NCBI RefSeq assembly: GCF_027922425.1
Contig: NZ_BSFQ01000016.1
Span: 1-64,000, forward strand
Length of the DNA: 64,000 nucleotides
DNA from: Pseudonocardia halophobica
Lineage (GTDB): Bacteria; Actinomycetota; Actinomycetes; Mycobacteriales; Pseudonocardiaceae
Direction of reading: 5' to 3'
Positions 62,871-64,000 of this stretch are shown here, piece by piece (the first letter of the stretch is position 1; the number at the start of each line of letters is the position of its first letter). The translations under genes were made by a program, and so were the position numbers. The notes beneath the pieces are model-generated. The model saw only the letters and a program-made list of their open reading frames with translations, was not told the DNA's origin and did no database searches.

Positions 62871-63811
62871 CGGGGCCGCACCTTCGGGTTGAGGTAGCCG
62901 TACGTGAGGTCGACGAGCAGGTTCGAGAGCATCGCGACGAGCACCGCGACCAGCACGATCCCCTGGATCACCGGGATGTCGCGGGTGGTCACCGCGTTGA
63001 GCGCGACCTGGCCGAGGCCGGGGACGCCGAAGATCTGCTCCACGAGCACGGCGCCGCCGAGCAGCGCGGTGATCTGCAGGCCCAGGACCGTGACGAGCGG
63101 GACGCTCGCGTTCTTCATGACGTGCTTGCCGATCACCACCCGCCCCCGCAGGCCCTTCGCCCGCGCCGTGCGGACGTAGTCCTGCTGCAGCACACCGATG
63201 ATCGAGCCGCGCAGCTGCCGGGCGCTCTCCGCGGCGCCGGCGATGCCGAGGGTCAGGGCCGGCAGCAGGATGTGCGAGGCCCAGGCGGCGGGATCCTTCT
63301 CGATGGGGACGTAGCCCGTCGCCGGCAGCCACCCGAGAGTGAGGCTGAACAGCAGCACGAACATCAGGCCGAGCCAGAAAGACGGCAGGGCGATGCCGAG
63401 CGACGAGCCGATGCTCGAGATGCGGTCCAGCCAGGTCCCGCGGCGCAGCGCCGACACGATCGCGGTCGGCACTGCGATCAGCAACGAGATGACCAGGGCG
63501 GACCCGGCGAGGGCGAGCGTGACGGGGAGCCCGTCCCCGATCGAGGTGGCGACCGGACGGCTGGTGAACAGCGAGGTGCCCAGATCGCCCGACAGGGCGG
63601 AGGTGATCCAGTCCCAGTACTGCACGACCATCGGGCGGTCGAGCCCCAGCCGTTCCCGCACGGCCGCCACCTGCTCGACCGTGGCCTCCGGGCCGGCGAT
63701 CGTGACGGCCGGGTCGCCCGGGATCAGCAGCACGAGGCCGAAGACGACGAAGGTCACCAGCAGGAGTACGGGAACGGTGGTCGCCACGCGCGTCAGAAAG
63801 AACTTCAGCAC
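62867..63811 (-). CDS. ABC transporter permease (OppB/DppB type), operon head
   Basis: A 314-residue permease with six helices. It has LLIPGDPAVTIAG, SALSGDLGTSLFTSRPV, an EAA-like loop (ARAKGLRGRVVIGKHVMKN) and VEQIFGVPGLGQVALNAVTTRD. It starts with GTG, preceded 12 bases upstream by GAGGAGG. It heads a nine-gene operon (OppB, OppC, OppD, OppF, alcohol dehydrogenase, quinone reductase, SDR, two SBPs) with overlapping ends for most pairs. Confidence 0.94.
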   Translation of the reverse strand: MLKFFLTRVATTVPVLLLVTFVVFGLVLLIPGDPAVTIAGPEATVEQVAAVRERLGLDRPMVVQYWDWITSALSGDLGTSLFTSRPVATSIGDGLPVTLALAGSALVISLLIAVPTAIVSALRRGTWLDRISSIGSSLGIALPSFWLGLMFVLLFSLTLGWLPATGYVPIEKDPAAWASHILLPALTLGIAGAAESARQLRGSIIGVLQQDYVRTARAKGLRGRVVIGKHVMKNASVPLVTVLGLQITALLGGAVLVEQIFGVPGLGQVALNAVTTRDIPVIQGIVLVAVLVAMLSNLLVDLTYGYLNPKVRPR

Positions 63812-63910
63812 GGGATGCTCAACCTCCTCGTTGAAGTCGGCGCATCGATTCTCGGGAAATTCCGGGCAGCACGCGGCCCCGTTCCGGGGGTCGCCCGGGA
63901 AGGGGCCGGC

Positions 63911-63930
63911 AGAACCCGTCGGCGGGTTCT
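63911..63930. terminator. Short perfect hairpin upstream of the Opp operon
   Basis: AGAACCCG (63911-63918) pairs with CGGGTTCT (63923-63930) across a TCGG tetraloop. It lies ~100 bases before the OppB start in an otherwise featureless 189-base end of the window. It could end a transcript from the right or act in the leader. Confidence 0.4.
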
Positions 63931-64000
63931 TCGGGCCGGTCTCAGCAGGGGGATCGACGGTCGGCGTCGGCTTCGGACGCTAAGCGAGGCGGCCCGTGGC

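Noticed and set aside
63339..63983. Plus-strand open frame at the end of the window
   Set aside because: It is antisense to oppB over most of its length, its translation has no recognisable domain, and it has no ribosome site.

Overview
The window is a stretch of very GC-rich chromosome from an actinobacterium. Frequent GTG starts, tightly overlapping operons, a likely tuberculostearate (tmsA/tmsB) pair next to a wax ester synthase, an actinobacterial Asp23 cluster, a PucR-rich catabolic region and a gene block that parallels the M. tuberculosis Rv2234-Rv2228c neighbourhood all fit a Pseudonocardiales-type organism (Pseudonocardia or a relative). That placement is inference. No phage, insertion sequence, CRISPR array or tRNA gene was seen.

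Layout, left part (1-35 kb, mostly housekeeping and physiology). The window opens inside a 5S rRNA gene with its terminator. Next come a membrane acyltransferase-like protein and a small Cys/His protein. A complete four-gene osmoprotectant ABC transporter follows (2420-6036), separated by three copies of a palindromic repeat from a converging lipoprotein of the TAP-hydrolase family whose catalytic Ser and His are replaced. After a 3-hydroxybutyrate dehydrogenase there is a seven-gene Asp23/Gls24 envelope operon (8552-11592, minus strand) that includes a small J-domain-like protein. Then come a RibD-like reductase, an iron-siderophore ABC transporter without a binding protein behind two DtxR/IdeR-like sites, and a phosphate/polyphosphate group (PPK2, PiT, DUF47). 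A lipid section follows: acyl-CoA dehydrogenase, PhaC-like hydrolase, aldo/keto reductase, TmsA, TmsB and WS/DGAT. Next are a GNAT protein, a fructosamine kinase, the LMW-PTP/CobC/Nif3/zinc-ribbon/phosphatase block, two membrane transporters, a Pro/Ser/Thr-rich membrane protein and the RNase P RNA gene (35223-35622).

Layout, right part (35.7-64 kb). After a secreted CE15-like esterase, almost everything looks like one large catabolic region. It holds two paralogous GAF-PucR regulators sharing a palindromic operator candidate; an SDR / hydrolase / SDR / LLM flavin monooxygenase operon; three paralogous family-5 solute-binding lipoproteins; a TetR regulator; and a double-domain CaiB-type CoA-transferase broken by an apparent one-base frameshift. 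It continues with an operon of two non-identical acyl-CoA dehydrogenases plus a thiolase-like protein and a DUF35 OB-fold protein, and ends with an Opp-type ABC transporter whose genes overlap an alcohol dehydrogenase, a quinone oxidoreductase, an SDR and two of the binding proteins. A plausible reading is uptake of a hydrophobic alcohol or ketone, oxidation to a ketone, Baeyer-Villiger-like oxygenation by the LLM enzyme, hydrolysis, CoA transfer, and a beta-oxidation/retro-aldol step as in the steroid igr operon. The substrate is unknown.
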